DNA from: Anaerolineae bacterium
GTDB lineage: Bacteria; Chloroflexota; Anaerolineae; Promineifilales; Promineifilaceae
Assembly: GCA_023954475.1 (NCBI GenBank)
Contig: JAMLHW010000002.1
Span: forward strand, 186,001-250,000
DNA length: 64,000 nucleotides
Reading direction: 5' to 3'
Shown: piece after piece, positions 1 to 8,985 of the stretch
Layout of the letters: the number at the start of each line of letters is the position of its first letter
Position numbering within the stretch: position 1 is the first letter of the stretch
Position numbers and translations under genes: made by a program
Notes under the pieces: model-generated
Database searches by the model: none
Told to the model about the DNA's origin: nothing
Seen by the model: only the letters and a program-made list of their open reading frames with translations

Positions 1-297
1 TGACTCGTCGTTGGGCAAAGTACTCAGCGGTCTTGCCACCAGATCTGAAAAATAGGCCAGGACGCCAAAACCTATGAAACCAAAAAACACAAAAAGATAA
101 ATGAGATAAAACCATGAATCCCAGGTTTTCTCGTCCGGATCGTAGCCGACAATGGCGAGAAAAAACGCGAATTGGTCAGCCAGACGGCGACCGCGAATCT
201 GCCATGCCAGCCCCAACTCGGTACGGGATGGACGCGGGTGCAGCGGCGGTTGCGGCTTTGCCCGGTGTGGGTCAGTCAGCGGTTGCGAGTATGCCAT
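1..297 (-). CDS. Membrane protein, probable ABC exporter subunit (partial, runs off window start)
   Basis: The reading frame starts at an ATG at 297-295 and is open to the first base of the window, giving 99 residues. The N-terminus is hydrophilic and Pro/Arg-rich. It is followed by a short amphipathic part and then a strongly hydrophobic segment (around residues 64-85, FYLIYLFVFFGFIGFGVL), the first membrane helix. The start lies inside the end of the ATP-binding gene on the same strand (26-base overlap), so the two are probably translated together. By position this should be the membrane component of an ABC-2 type exporter, but too little is visible to name a family. Confidence 0.55.
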   Translation of the reverse strand, partial: MAYSQPLTDPHRAKPQPPLHPRPSRTELGLAWQIRGRRLADQFAFFLAIVGYDPDEKTWDSWFYLIYLFVFFGFIGFGVLAYFSDLVARPLSTLPNDES

Positions 298-922
298 CTT
301 GCATTTGCCAGGTTGTGGCGTCGAGTGCGGCAGCTAAATCGGGTGAGTGGCTGGTGAACAGCACCGCTGCACCATTGGCACGCAGGTCGATCAACTTATC
401 GAGCAACAAGTCAACGCTATCGGGATCGAGAGCTGAGGAAGGTTCATCGAGCAGAAGTACGCTAATCGGCCGAATCAATGCCGTAATCAGCCCCAACTTG
501 AGCCGCATCCCGCGCGAAAATTTGTGTGGAAACTGGTAGCGCGACGCCCACAACCCGAATTCATCCAGTAAAAGCCCCGCATCTTCTTCGAAAACATCCT
601 CATCAATGCCATGTGCCAGCGCGATGAAGCGCAAATGTTCCCATGCGTTGAGTTCGAGGTAAAAATGGGGCACATCGCTGACGAGCGCCAGGCGTCTTTT
701 GGCTTCGCGTTCGTCGGCGTAGAGGTCATAGCCGTCAATGGCGACATTGCCGGTAGTCGGGCGCAGCAGCCCACCGAGACAGCGCAGCAATGTTGTTTTG
801 CCGGAGCCGTTTTGGCCGACCAGCATGGTGATCGACCCGGCATTGAGCGTTATGTCGGTACGTTGCAACACTTCATTTCGGCCGAAGCGGTGGCTGAGAT
901 TGCGTGCTTCCAGAACAGACAT
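272..922 (-). CDS. ABC transporter ATP-binding protein (CcmA/ABC-2 exporter type)
   Basis: A 216-residue nucleotide-binding domain of the size usual for ABC-2 exporters. Walker A is GQNGSGKT at residues 36-43, the signature region reads FSRGMRLKLGL, and Walker B is SVLLLDEPSSALD; a late switch His follows (FTSHSPDL). The signature departs from LSGGQ but such variants are common in this family. The gene starts one base inside the stop of the upstream hypothetical gene (TAATG) and overlaps the downstream membrane gene, so the three form an operon. It would energise export through that membrane subunit; the substrate cannot be read from the sequence. Confidence 0.88.
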   Translation of the reverse strand: MSVLEARNLSHRFGRNEVLQRTDITLNAGSITMLVGQNGSGKTTLLRCLGGLLRPTTGNVAIDGYDLYADEREAKRRLALVSDVPHFYLELNAWEHLRFIALAHGIDEDVFEEDAGLLLDEFGLWASRYQFPHKFSRGMRLKLGLITALIRPISVLLLDEPSSALDPDSVDLLLDKLIDLRANGAAVLFTSHSPDLAAALDATTWQMQDGILATAD

Positions 923-1287
923 TAAACAGGCTCCTCCAGTTCGAGCAGCGTTTCATCGAGGAAGTCGGCAATCGAAAGGAGTTGTTCGTCGTTTAGTGAT
1001 TTGGTGATGCGTATGGCGACGACCATAATGGTGCGTTTGGCTGACCGGATAGCAACTTTAACGGCGTTGCGGCTAATGGCACTGACGCCAGCCAGTTCCA
1101 GCGGGTAGAGCAAAAAATGGGTCAAACCAGCGTCAATCGCGTCTCCCATCATATCGATCAAGGGTGGGATTGCTTTGCTTTTATCCTCTTCTGCGCGTAT
1201 CGCACGCACCACTTGGACAGTCTTGTTGTGCAGATCATCGCTGATCTCAAAAGCGAAGTAATTACGTGATGGTCGGGCTGCGCTCAT
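922..1287 (-). CDS. Hypothetical protein, first gene of the ABC exporter operon
   Basis: A 121-residue soluble-looking protein that I do not recognise. It is rich in charged and aliphatic residues with a helical pattern: no signal peptide, no membrane helix, no obvious metal motif. The C-terminal third (SLNDEQLLSIADFLDETLLELEEPV) is acidic and could form a coiled helix. Its stop overlaps the ATG of the ABC ATPase by one base, which argues for a shared transcript and a role linked to the exporter. The region 1288-1421 upstream separates it from the divergent flavoenzyme gene and probably carries both promoters. Confidence 0.6.
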   Translation of the reverse strand: MSAARPSRNYFAFEISDDLHNKTVQVVRAIRAEEDKSKAIPPLIDMMGDAIDAGLTHFLLYPLELAGVSAISRNAVKVAIRSAKRTIMVVAIRITKSLNDEQLLSIADFLDETLLELEEPV

Positions 1288-1421
1288 GGCACAGTTGTAA
1301 CCAAAGGCGGGCAGCGCGTCAACAGATCGCCATGACTGGCATGTGACGTAATGCCCGTTAACAGTTAAACTGGAGAGAGAAAGGCAGACGACTGCAAATC
1401 AGGGACAGATAGTGAGACGCT

Positions 1422-2567
1422 ATGAAAACTGAGCACTATGAGACCATTGTGATTGGCAGTGGCGTGATCGGTGCGGCAGCGGCAGCGACTTTGGCGCAGC
1501 GCGGACGGCGCGTGGGTTTACTCGATCAATTTGCACCACCACACATACGCGGTAGCTCACATGGCGATGGCCGCATCATCCGCTATGCTTACCCCGATGC
1601 ACTTTATGTCGATTTGGCACGGCATGCCTATCCCTTGTGGCAGGCATGGAGTGAGAGGGCGGGCGAGCCGCTTTACGAGATAACCGGCGGCTGGGATTGT
1701 GTGCCGGTCGGTAGTTCGGTGATGGCAGATATCGAACGCGCTTTGACGACCTATGCGATTCCATATGAGCGCCTGAATTCGGCCGAATCAAACCGCCGCT
1801 TCCCACAATTTCATGTTGACGATGATCTGGCCGTCATTTACCAGCCGGACGGCGGCGTAGCATTCGCAGATAAAACAGTGCGGGCTTTTCGTAGGTTGGC
1901 ACAGCGTGATGGGGCGACCTTGATCGACAACCTGCGTGTTGTGTCGATTGAGCCGGACGGGGTCGGTGTGCGTGTGGCCAGTGCGACCGGGGATGTGATT
2001 TCGGCCGAAACTGCCATCATCGCCGGTGGCTCCTGGACAGGTCATCTTTTGGTACACCTGGCTCCAGGTCTTTTGCCCTTGGTATCTTTGCAAGTTCAGG
2101 TTGCCCATTTCCCGGTTCAGGGTAATGTCGACCACACGAAGAACGCGATGCCGTATTTCATCGATTACAGTACACCCCTGCCACATTATGGTTTGCCGCA
2201 AATCGATGTGCCTGGTATCAAAGTAGGGTGGCACATGCACGGCGTCGTGCTAGACGATCCCGATATCGAGACGATAGTCGATGACACGACTTTGCCGGAC
2301 TTACAAGCGTATGTACGCCGGCGGTTGCCACATGTCAGTCCTGAACCGTCTAAAATTATCACCTGTCGCTATATGATGACTCCCGATGAACATTTCGTGC
2401 TTGATACGCTGCCCGGGTTGCCGCAAATTACGGTGGCGACGGGATTTTCCGGTCACGGTTTCAAGTTTGCGCCGGTGATAGGCGCGATTTTGGCTGATTT
2501 AGCTTCTGGCTTACGACCGGAAATAGATATAAGTGAATTTGGCATCGGCCGATTCACTACCACGTAA
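1422..2567 (+). CDS. FAD-dependent oxidoreductase, sarcosine oxidase / N-methyltryptophan oxidase family
   Basis: A 381-residue single-domain flavoenzyme of the usual length for monomeric sarcosine oxidase and SolA. The Rossmann FAD motif is at the N-terminus (IGSGVIGAAAAATLAQRG), followed by the family-typical SSHGDGRIIRYAY. The region TCRYMMTPDEHFVLD places a cysteine at residue 315, the position where monomeric sarcosine oxidase attaches FAD covalently. The C-terminal ATGFSGHGFKFAP block is also typical. It would oxidise N-methyl amino acids or related secondary amines and release H2O2. Which N-methyl substrate is used cannot be told. A TPR-like gene follows five bases after the stop. Confidence 0.85.
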   Translation: MKTEHYETIVIGSGVIGAAAAATLAQRGRRVGLLDQFAPPHIRGSSHGDGRIIRYAYPDALYVDLARHAYPLWQAWSERAGEPLYEITGGWDCVPVGSSVMADIERALTTYAIPYERLNSAESNRRFPQFHVDDDLAVIYQPDGGVAFADKTVRAFRRLAQRDGATLIDNLRVVSIEPDGVGVRVASATGDVISAETAIIAGGSWTGHLLVHLAPGLLPLVSLQVQVAHFPVQGNVDHTKNAMPYFIDYSTPLPHYGLPQIDVPGIKVGWHMHGVVLDDPDIETIVDDTTLPDLQAYVRRRLPHVSPEPSKIITCRYMMTPDEHFVLDTLPGLPQITVATGFSGHGFKFAPVIGAILADLASGLRPEIDISEFGIGRFTTT

Positions 2568-2572
2568 CTGCC

Positions 2573-3048
2573 ATGCCCAAACGAATGAAACGACCGCGTA
2601 TGAGCGGTAAGAAAGCGTCCCGAAAAATGGATGTTGCCTATGATAATTTACTCGATCTTATCTCATTACAGCTAAACGAAGGGGACTATGCCGGGGCGCA
2701 GCGCACTTGTGAGCGTTTGTTGGCTTCTGAATCGCTGGCACGGCGCAAACGAGGCGCGGCCTATCGCTATTTGGGTCATGCCTTGGCACTTGCCGGTGAC
2801 TTTGCGGGGCGTATGCGGCATACTCCGACAGCTTGCTCTACGTGCCCGAACGGGCCGACGTGTGGATCAATCGCAGTCAAGTCAGCAGTCAACTCGGTAA
2901 TATGGAATCCGCTGCCGAAGATCTTGTTGAGGCACGCCGCCTGGCAGATGATACTGATCTGGCTGATCTGGTTCAGGCGTGGTTGCAACGTTATGATGGC
3001 GAATCGGCCGAAGAGAAATCCGCACAACTCGATCTTTTGCTTCTGTGA
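2573..3048 (+). CDS. TPR-like protein with an apparent single-base frameshift
   Basis: The first frame starts at 2573 (basic N-terminus, then a helical repeat-like part containing LISLQLNEGDYAGAQRTC and YRYLGHALALAGDFAG). It loses sense after about 2807, while the +1 frame then reads GAYAAYSDSLLYVPERAD and continues helically to a stop at 3048. The join lies in a run of four G at about 2805-2808; one more G would restore a single product of about 158 residues with tetratricopeptide-like repeats. I infer either a sequencing or assembly error in the G run or a real recent frameshift. Such repeats usually mediate protein contacts; the partner is unknown. Confidence 0.6.
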
Positions 3049-3079
3049 ACGGTGATACACACTGGTGTTGTGGATTTAA

Positions 3080-3108
3080 TTTACACGTGTGCCGTGATGT
3101 GCTAATAT
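3080..3108 (+). promoter_or_regulatory. Sigma-70-like promoter upstream of the propeller protein gene
   Basis: TTTACA at 3080-3085 and TAATAT at 3103-3108 are separated by 17 bases. The predicted start would leave a leader of about 165 bases before the ATG at 3280. Confidence 0.5.
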
Positions 3109-3198
3109 GAGGACACGGGGTTCGGTTTAGGCCATAAGGCGACACAAAACAGCATGCAGCATAAATTGCAATAGAAATCTTTAACCAAGGAGGCGTAT

Positions 3199-3258
3199 TT
3201 GATCAGATTTGCTGCCACATTTGCTTCCGTAAATTCTGTTTGTCAATTCAGATTTTAA
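3199..3258 (+). CDS. Possible 19-residue leader peptide
   Basis: A perfect AAGGAGG at 3187-3193 stands five bases before a TTG codon at 3199 that opens a 19-codon frame ending in TAA at 3256-3258. The next gene has its own ribosome site (GAGGAGG) before its ATG at 3280. The peptide is unremarkable, so this may simply be a fortuitous Shine-Dalgarno-like sequence in the leader. Confidence 0.2.
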   Translation: MIRFAATFASVNSVCQFRF

Positions 3259-3279
3259 ACCCATGAGGAGGGTTAGATT

Positions 3280-4788
3280 ATGCTTCTACAAAAACGTGTA
3301 CTGTTGCTGTTGGTGACTCTCACCAGCTTATTGATTGTTACAGTTGCCATGACGACTGCTGATGGTGGCCCTGATCTGGCCCGGATTAGTGAAGAGACCG
3401 GTTTAGTCGCTTCGCTGACAGCCGTTTCGGCCGATTGCGTGTTCGATGGGGATTATGGCGTCTACTTATGTCCTGAAGCCGAATCTGATGCCTTGCCCGT
3501 GCAGGATCCTGTTGCCCACGCACAAGCGGTAGCACGGCTGGTAGACGGCGGCTTGCTGCTGATTCCAGACTCTACCGATGATCGCGTCATGGCTTTTGAT
3601 CCCATGACCGGCGACCTGATTGACCCCGACTATATTCCTGCAGATCCGGACAATTTGTCAACGCCCATTGAAGCGATCCTCAGTGCAAGTGGCATGTCCA
3701 TCCTGGTGTCTGACCAGATCGATGATGTCGTTCAGGAATATGATTTGGATGGCAACTACATCGGCGTTTTTGCGCCCGCAGGTGGAGCTGACACATCTAT
3801 TCTGGACAACATTCGCGGTATTGCGTTGCGTGACAACGGCAATCTCTTAGTATCAGTTGCCAGTGGTTCGAACAGTAACGCTATCGCCGAGTTTGATACG
3901 GCCGGAAACTACCTCGGCAATTTTGTTGCCAACGGTGACGGTGGTCTCAACTCACCATTTGATGTCGCACCGCGGCCAACCGATTGGATGGTTCCCGGTA
4001 TTAACAGCGATGCGGTCCATCTCTATGATTTGGTCGGAAACTATGTTTCAGATTTGACTGCCGTCAACACGTTCCCGGAGCAAGCTGCTGAGATTCCCAA
4101 TACCAATGTGTTGGTTGCGAACTTCTCCGGTGATTCAGGCGTGTTGGAATATCTGGCAGATGGGACATTTGTCGGCCTTTATGATGTTGTCACGGGTAAT
4201 CGTGGTGTCTATGAGTTGCCCAATGGCAATATTCTGACGACAAATGGCAGTGGTGTCTATGAAATAGATCGGGCAGGTGCGTTGGTCGATACCAAGATAT
4301 CCGATGTCAGCGCGCGGTTTATCACCCACATTGTTATGGATGAGCCTCCGACCGCTATTGAGTTGGTAGCATTTGACGCTGCCGTTAATGCCGATGGCAG
4401 TGTGACGCTGACATGGGAAACGGCGGCTGAGGTAGCCAATGCCGGTTTCCACATCTACCGTTCGGCCGATGCGGCAGCGACGGTTGATACAGCGACACGT
4501 GTTTCGGCCGAAATGATTGCCGCCAACGGCTCCGCGGGTGCTGGTGCAAGCTATCGCTTCACAGATACGCCTGCAGCCGGTGTGTGGTACTATTTCCTGG
4601 CTGACATCGCCACCGACGGTGCAACGGGCTGGCATGGTCCGGCACAAGCAGTAACGCAGGCACCGACATCTGCTGCATTGACTGCCTTTGACGGTGGTAA
4701 CAGCACCTTGTTGACAACAGTGTTGCTGTTATTCTTGATTCTTGCTGCGATGGGTAGCACTGCGGTTACGATACGGCGTCGCAATTAG
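3280..4788 (+). CDS. Exported, C-terminally anchored protein with NHL-like propeller repeats
   Basis: A 502-residue protein with a signal peptide at residues 1-25 or so. Residues about 70-350 carry repeated strand-rich units of the type DDVVQEYDLDGNYIG, AEFDTAGNYLGNF and VHLYDLVGNYVSDL, as in NHL/six-bladed propeller proteins. A fibronectin-III-like or linking segment follows (GSVTLTWETAAEVANAGFHI). The C-terminus is a single hydrophobic helix ending in an Arg-rich tail (TVLLLFLILAAMG, then RRR). It is probably displayed on the outside of the membrane. Propellers of this kind serve as binding scaffolds; no catalytic residue is visible. A strong ribosome site GAGGAGG precedes the ATG, and a terminator follows at 4823. 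Confidence 0.7.
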   Translation: MLLQKRVLLLLVTLTSLLIVTVAMTTADGGPDLARISEETGLVASLTAVSADCVFDGDYGVYLCPEAESDALPVQDPVAHAQAVARLVDGGLLLIPDSTDDRVMAFDPMTGDLIDPDYIPADPDNLSTPIEAILSASGMSILVSDQIDDVVQEYDLDGNYIGVFAPAGGADTSILDNIRGIALRDNGNLLVSVASGSNSNAIAEFDTAGNYLGNFVANGDGGLNSPFDVAPRPTDWMVPGINSDAVHLYDLVGNYVSDLTAVNTFPEQAAEIPNTNVLVANFSGDSGVLEYLADGTFVGLYDVVTGNRGVYELPNGNILTTNGSGVYEIDRAGALVDTKISDVSARFITHIVMDEPPTAIELVAFDAAVNADGSVTLTWETAAEVANAGFHIYRSADAAATVDTATRVSAEMIAANGSAGAGASYRFTDTPAAGVWYYFLADIATDGATGWHGPAQAVTQAPTSAALTAFDGGNSTLLTTVLLLFLILAAMGSTAVTIRRRN

Positions 4789-4822
4789 CTCGTCAAACCC
4801 AGAAGTTCATTCGATTGTAGAC

Positions 4823-4855
4823 ATGGCAGTCCTCTGCGGAGGGCTGCCATTTTTG
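4823..4855 (+). terminator. Rho-independent terminator
   Basis: ATGGCAGTCCTC pairs with GAGGGCTGCCAT (one T-G wobble, four-base loop TGCG), followed by TTTTTG. It ends the transcript of the propeller protein. Confidence 0.85.
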
Positions 4856-5051
4856 TTTCCGCACTGGTCAAGCTGGGCCACGCAAGCCTCTTGTGCGTGA
4901 AAAACAAGTGCAGACTTGTGAAAAATGTGTGCATACTCTTGATCAAACATCCTGAAGCGCGTCTGTTTTGCTATACTCGCCAGATAGCAACTGCTGTCAT
5001 GCCGCGCAGGAACGCGTGTTGCGTTGTTGATGGTGAAGTTGTTGAACAACT

Positions 5052-6017
5052 ATGCAGCACCTACATCTGGATGATCCACACATTACGCCACATTCCGGTT
5101 GCCCATTCCGAGGCATTGGCGATGACACGTCAACTCAGACTTTGTTTGCCACTGAGCAAGCGTGTTGCTTCAAAGATGACGTTAAGAGACAGATCGATCT
5201 CGATCATCAGACCTATTTTTGTCTGACCAGTGCCCATGTTATGTGTCCAATTTATCAGGGCATTGTGGAAGAACCTGCTGCCGATCCGCATGATGGCTCG
5301 CAAGTCAAAGGACACGTGTTGATTGCAGCAATGATTGGGATTGTCGCTTTGCTTTGTTTAGTAACATGGCTAGCCCTATATCCGCCAATCAGTGTGGCTG
5401 CTGACAAAACGAAGAGTGAACCGGAGTTCGCTTTAACGACAGAAACGCAAGTAGGATCTGTCGCCACAGAACAGAAACCAACTGCCGTTCCGAATACGCC
5501 TGTTCCGACACCCACATCGATCATCGCTGCCGTGTTGTCCACTGCTACACCACCTGAAAGTGAGGCATTCGTGCCGGCGAAGCCACTGCCTGAGATGAAA
5601 ACGGCAGTACCTACACTGACTCTTGTTCCTCCGACGGCGCCACCTTCGCCTGTTCCCACGCTGACCAGCACACCAACTACTGCACCGACCAGCACGCCCA
5701 CTCCTGTACCCACAGCTACAAATCTGCCGGTTACACCTTTCGCACCAGTCGCCGTTGAAGCGGAACCGGAAGGCCCTGTTGATGATGTGGCCTTGACGTT
5801 GCAAGCGGCGGGCAATTTGCGCATTGGTCCGGGCAGGAGTTATGCTATCCGCACTGTCATCCCAGAAGGAACTCCGGTTTTGGCCAAGTGGCGGAGTGAT
5901 GATTACTGGTTCCTCGTTTATCTCGAAGATGGCTCTGAAGGGTGGTTGGCGTTGAGTGTGGTTGCTGATTCACTTTCGGCCGAATTGCGTGATTTGCCTA
6001 TCTTCCCCGGCTACTAA
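5052..6017 (+). CDS. Membrane-anchored SH3b protein with an N-terminal Cys-rich module
   Basis: 321 residues in four parts. Residues 1-70 are a cytoplasmic Cys/His-rich module (CPFRGIGDDTSTQTLF, then CC, HQTYFCLT and MCPIYQG) whose spacing suggests metal binding. A single membrane helix follows around residues 88-112 (GHVLIAAMIGIVALLCLV). A long Pro/Thr-rich linker of TPTPVPT type covers roughly residues 135-235. The C-terminal domain (NLRIGPGRSYAIRTVIPEGT to GSEGWLALS) is a bacterial SH3 domain, which usually binds peptidoglycan or wall peptides. From memory the same N-terminal module plus linker recurs in Chloroflexota wall proteins. The topology suggests a protein linking a cytoplasmic metal-binding module to the cell wall. 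Confidence 0.7.
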   Translation: MQHLHLDDPHITPHSGCPFRGIGDDTSTQTLFATEQACCFKDDVKRQIDLDHQTYFCLTSAHVMCPIYQGIVEEPAADPHDGSQVKGHVLIAAMIGIVALLCLVTWLALYPPISVAADKTKSEPEFALTTETQVGSVATEQKPTAVPNTPVPTPTSIIAAVLSTATPPESEAFVPAKPLPEMKTAVPTLTLVPPTAPPSPVPTLTSTPTTAPTSTPTPVPTATNLPVTPFAPVAVEAEPEGPVDDVALTLQAAGNLRIGPGRSYAIRTVIPEGTPVLAKWRSDDYWFLVYLEDGSEGWLALSVVADSLSAELRDLPIFPGY

Positions 6018-6200
6018 AACGGGTTCAATTCTTTCCTCATCAATCCCTGAAAAGCATTATATTTTTGCTTTAGTCTGATGCCAAACCGGGCGGTTATGGT
6101 ATGATTAAAGCTTGTGATGAAAGTGCATGCGTGCCTTCATCAATAAACTACTGAATCACTTGCACACTGTTGGTGTGAAACGAACTGCGGGAGAACTGTC

Positions 6201-7892
6201 GTGGCAAAACGTGAGAAAATGGCAAATGTCGATGTAGCCTGGCTGCGCATGGAACATCCTACCAACTTGATGATGATCACCGGCGTCATGGTTCTCGAGA
6301 AACCATTGGAACTCGCCAGGCTGAAAGCAACGATTCAAGAGCGTGTTCTTGACCGCTTTCCACGTTTCAGCCAACGCGTTGTGGATGTAGGATTCCCGCT
6401 AAAATCCTATCACTGGGAAACGGATCCCAATTTTGATATAGACTCACATATCCATCGGATCGCGTTACCTGCGCCGGCCGATCACCATGCGTTGCAGGAT
6501 TTTGTTAGCAGCATGATGAGCGTGCCACTCGATTTCAACAAGCCGCCCTGGCATTTCTACTTGATAGAAGATTATGAAGGTGGCTCGGCGCTGTTTTCAC
6601 GACTGCACCATTGCATTGCCGATGGTATTGCGTTAATGCAGGTATTGTTGTCGATGACAGACAATGAGCCCGATATTGAAGTACCTGAGCCGGAGGAAAT
6701 TGATGAGGATACCGGGCCGCTTGATGCGCTGGCCGAGTCGGCGCGTGCCGCAATCAAGTCGACACAGCGGGTTGGCGATACGATTTTTGGCATGGGCAGG
6801 GAATTGATGGCTGATCCATCAAAGCATGTTGGTGCGGCGACCCGTTTGGGCCTCAGTGGCTCAGCTTCATTGGCCAAGCTGACCTTGCTGCCGCCGGACA
6901 CGAAAAGCGTGATTAAGGGCAAACTTGGCGTTCAGAAGCGGGCTGTCTGGTCGCAGCCGATTCCATTGCAAGATGTCAAGGCGGTCGGTAAGGTAACTGG
7001 CGGCACGGTGAATGATGTGTTGTTGACGGCCATGGCAGGTGCATTCGGCCGATATTTGCGTCAGCACGATAGTCCGGCAGCCAATATTCGGGCTTTTGTC
7101 CCCGTAAACCTGCGCCCGTTCGACAAACCGCTTGAAATGGGCAACAAATTTGGCCTCATCATTTTGTCCTTGCCGGTCGGGATTGAAGATTCCCTGGATC
7201 GCCTGGCTGAGCTCAAAAAGCGCATGGATCGCATCAAAGGCACACCGGAAGCGGTCGTAGCATACGGCATGATCGCTGCCCTGGGTATGATGTCAAAGGA
7301 AGTGGAGGATTTTGGACTGACGTTCTTTGGCACCAAAGGATCGGTTGTCATGACCAATGTGCCTGGGCCGCGTAAACAAATCTACATGGCCGGTGCCCCG
7401 GTAAAAAGCTTGATGTTTTGGGTGCCACAGTCAGGTCGCATGGGTGTCGGTGTAAGCATTTTCAGCTACAACGATACAGTCACGCTCGGCGTGGCCACAG
7501 ATGTTGGGCTGGTAGATGATCCGGAGCAGCTCATTGAGGCATTTCATACCGAATTCGATAGCATGCTCGAACTGGTCGACTTGTTGGACATCGACATGGG
7601 TGATGGGCCGGTTATGGCATCGACGAGTGCGACGGCGGCGGCGAATGGTTCGGCCGAACGCGAAGCACAGCCAGCTTCCACGCTACAGGTGGATGATTTG
7701 CAGCAAATCAAAGGCATCGGCCCCAGGATTGAAGAGTTGTTGAACGCAAACGGCATTTACACGTATGGTCAGTTGGCGGCGACAGATGCAGCGACAATTG
7801 AGGACATATTGAGAACGGCTGAGGTGCGTCTGCCGGCACGAACGGCAACCTGGCTCGAACAGGCTGCCTTGTATGCCGGTTCGGCCGATTAA
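6201..7892 (+). CDS. Wax ester synthase/diacylglycerol acyltransferase (WS/DGAT) with C-terminal helix-hairpin-helix domain
   Basis: 563 residues. Residues 1-460 match the bacterial WS/DGAT family: the active-site motif HHxxxDG is HHCIADG at residues 136-142, and the late conserved segments NVPGPRKQIYMAGA and GVSIFSYNDTVTLGV are present. Such enzymes esterify fatty alcohols or diacylglycerol with acyl-CoA to make storage lipids. After a Ser/Ala-rich linker, residues about 495-563 form a second domain (LQQIKGIGPRIEELLNANGI) of the helix-hairpin-helix type better known from DNA-binding or scaffold proteins; this fusion is unusual. The GTG at 6201 is preferred because GGGAG lies seven bases upstream; an ATG at 6219 is the alternative. 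Confidence 0.87.
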   Translation: MAKREKMANVDVAWLRMEHPTNLMMITGVMVLEKPLELARLKATIQERVLDRFPRFSQRVVDVGFPLKSYHWETDPNFDIDSHIHRIALPAPADHHALQDFVSSMMSVPLDFNKPPWHFYLIEDYEGGSALFSRLHHCIADGIALMQVLLSMTDNEPDIEVPEPEEIDEDTGPLDALAESARAAIKSTQRVGDTIFGMGRELMADPSKHVGAATRLGLSGSASLAKLTLLPPDTKSVIKGKLGVQKRAVWSQPIPLQDVKAVGKVTGGTVNDVLLTAMAGAFGRYLRQHDSPAANIRAFVPVNLRPFDKPLEMGNKFGLIILSLPVGIEDSLDRLAELKKRMDRIKGTPEAVVAYGMIAALGMMSKEVEDFGLTFFGTKGSVVMTNVPGPRKQIYMAGAPVKSLMFWVPQSGRMGVGVSIFSYNDTVTLGVATDVGLVDDPEQLIEAFHTEFDSMLELVDLLDIDMGDGPVMASTSATAAANGSAEREAQPASTLQVDDLQQIKGIGPRIEELLNANGIYTYGQLAATDAATIEDILRTAEVRLPARTATWLEQAALYAGSAD

Positions 7893-7941
7893 TGAGCCGC
7901 AGTGACACGATACCGATAATTACACGGGGAATGCGCACATA

Positions 7942-7963
7942 AACGGATTCTCCGTTATTTTTT
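7942..7963 (+). terminator. Terminator between the acyltransferase and the purine operon
   Basis: AACGGA-ttc-TCCGTT followed by ATTTTTT. The stem is only six pairs, so termination may be partial. It overlaps the leader of purC. Confidence 0.55.
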
Positions 7964-7979
7964 CAGGGGGTTTGTATTG

Positions 7980-8933
7980 ATGCTGACGCATAATGAGTTG
8001 TTGACAGCATTACCGGATTGTCTCGATTCGGCCGAACTGCCGGCTCACTTTGGACAAAAAATCAGCGGTAAGGTCCGCGACATCTATCTGTATGACGACC
8101 ACCGCATTTTGATCACGACAGACCGCATCTCCGCATTTGACCGTGTACTTGGTCTTGTTCCGTACAAAGGCCAGGTACTCAACCAACTCAGTGCCTGGTG
8201 GTTTGAGCAAACCAGCGACATCGCTCGCAACCACGTCATCGCCGTTCCCGATCCCAATGTTACCATTGCCGCCGAAGCACAGCCGCTGCCGCTCGAAATC
8301 GTAGTGCGCGGCTACATTACCGGTGTGACGACGACGTCGCTCTGGTATTTGTATAAAAATGGGGATCGCCAACCCTATGGCATTGCGCTGCCCGAGGGGC
8401 TACAGAAGAATGATCCATTGCCGCAGCCGATCATTACACCGACGACTAAGGCGTTGTCCGGGCATGATGAAATCATTACAGTTGACGCGATTGTGGCAAG
8501 CGGGTTGGTTTCGGCCGAAATGTGGTCTGAAATCAGCGCAACAGCGTTAGCCGTCTTCAAACGCGGTCAAGAAGTGGCAGCACGCGGTGGCTTGATTTTA
8601 GTCGATACCAAATACGAGATGGGCCTCATCGACGGGCAGTTGACGCTGATAGATGAAGTTCACACGCCTGATTCAAGTCGTTACTGGCTGGCAGACAGCT
8701 ATGATGAACGTCGTCAGCCCGTCAATTTCAGTAAAGAGTTCATGCGCAAATGGTATGCTGATCAGGGCTATCGCGGAGAAGGCGAGCCACCGGTTATGCC
8801 AGACGATTTACGCGCTCAAATTGCTGCGCGCTACATTGCCACCTACGAGAAGCTGACCGGGAGCGACTTTGTACCAGGAATCCAGCCTGCACAAACACGC
8901 ATAGCGCAAGCATTGCAGCAAGCTGCATTTTGA
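7980..8933 (+). CDS. purC: Phosphoribosylaminoimidazole-succinocarboxamide synthase
   Basis: Joins aspartate to CAIR with ATP to give SAICAR, the eighth step of de novo purine synthesis in the cytosol. About 317 residues, the longer class of PurC. Visible hallmarks are GKVRDIY near residue 30, TDRISAFDRVLG, the KGQVLNQLSAWWF block, ITPTTKA and DTKYEMG. The ATG at 7980 is preferred over the TTG one codon earlier; AGGGGG stands nine bases upstream. It opens a plus-strand run purC-purE-purK-purF-purD-x-purM-purN with short spacings. Neighbouring PurE and PurK make its substrate CAIR. Confidence 0.96.
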   Translation: MLTHNELLTALPDCLDSAELPAHFGQKISGKVRDIYLYDDHRILITTDRISAFDRVLGLVPYKGQVLNQLSAWWFEQTSDIARNHVIAVPDPNVTIAAEAQPLPLEIVVRGYITGVTTTSLWYLYKNGDRQPYGIALPEGLQKNDPLPQPIITPTTKALSGHDEIITVDAIVASGLVSAEMWSEISATALAVFKRGQEVAARGGLILVDTKYEMGLIDGQLTLIDEVHTPDSSRYWLADSYDERRQPVNFSKEFMRKWYADQGYRGEGEPPVMPDDLRAQIAARYIATYEKLTGSDFVPGIQPAQTRIAQALQQAAF

Positions 8934-8985
8934 TCTGCGTTGATCCGCATTTGTTGGCGGCATCGGTGCGTTATTTTGGTGCGAA

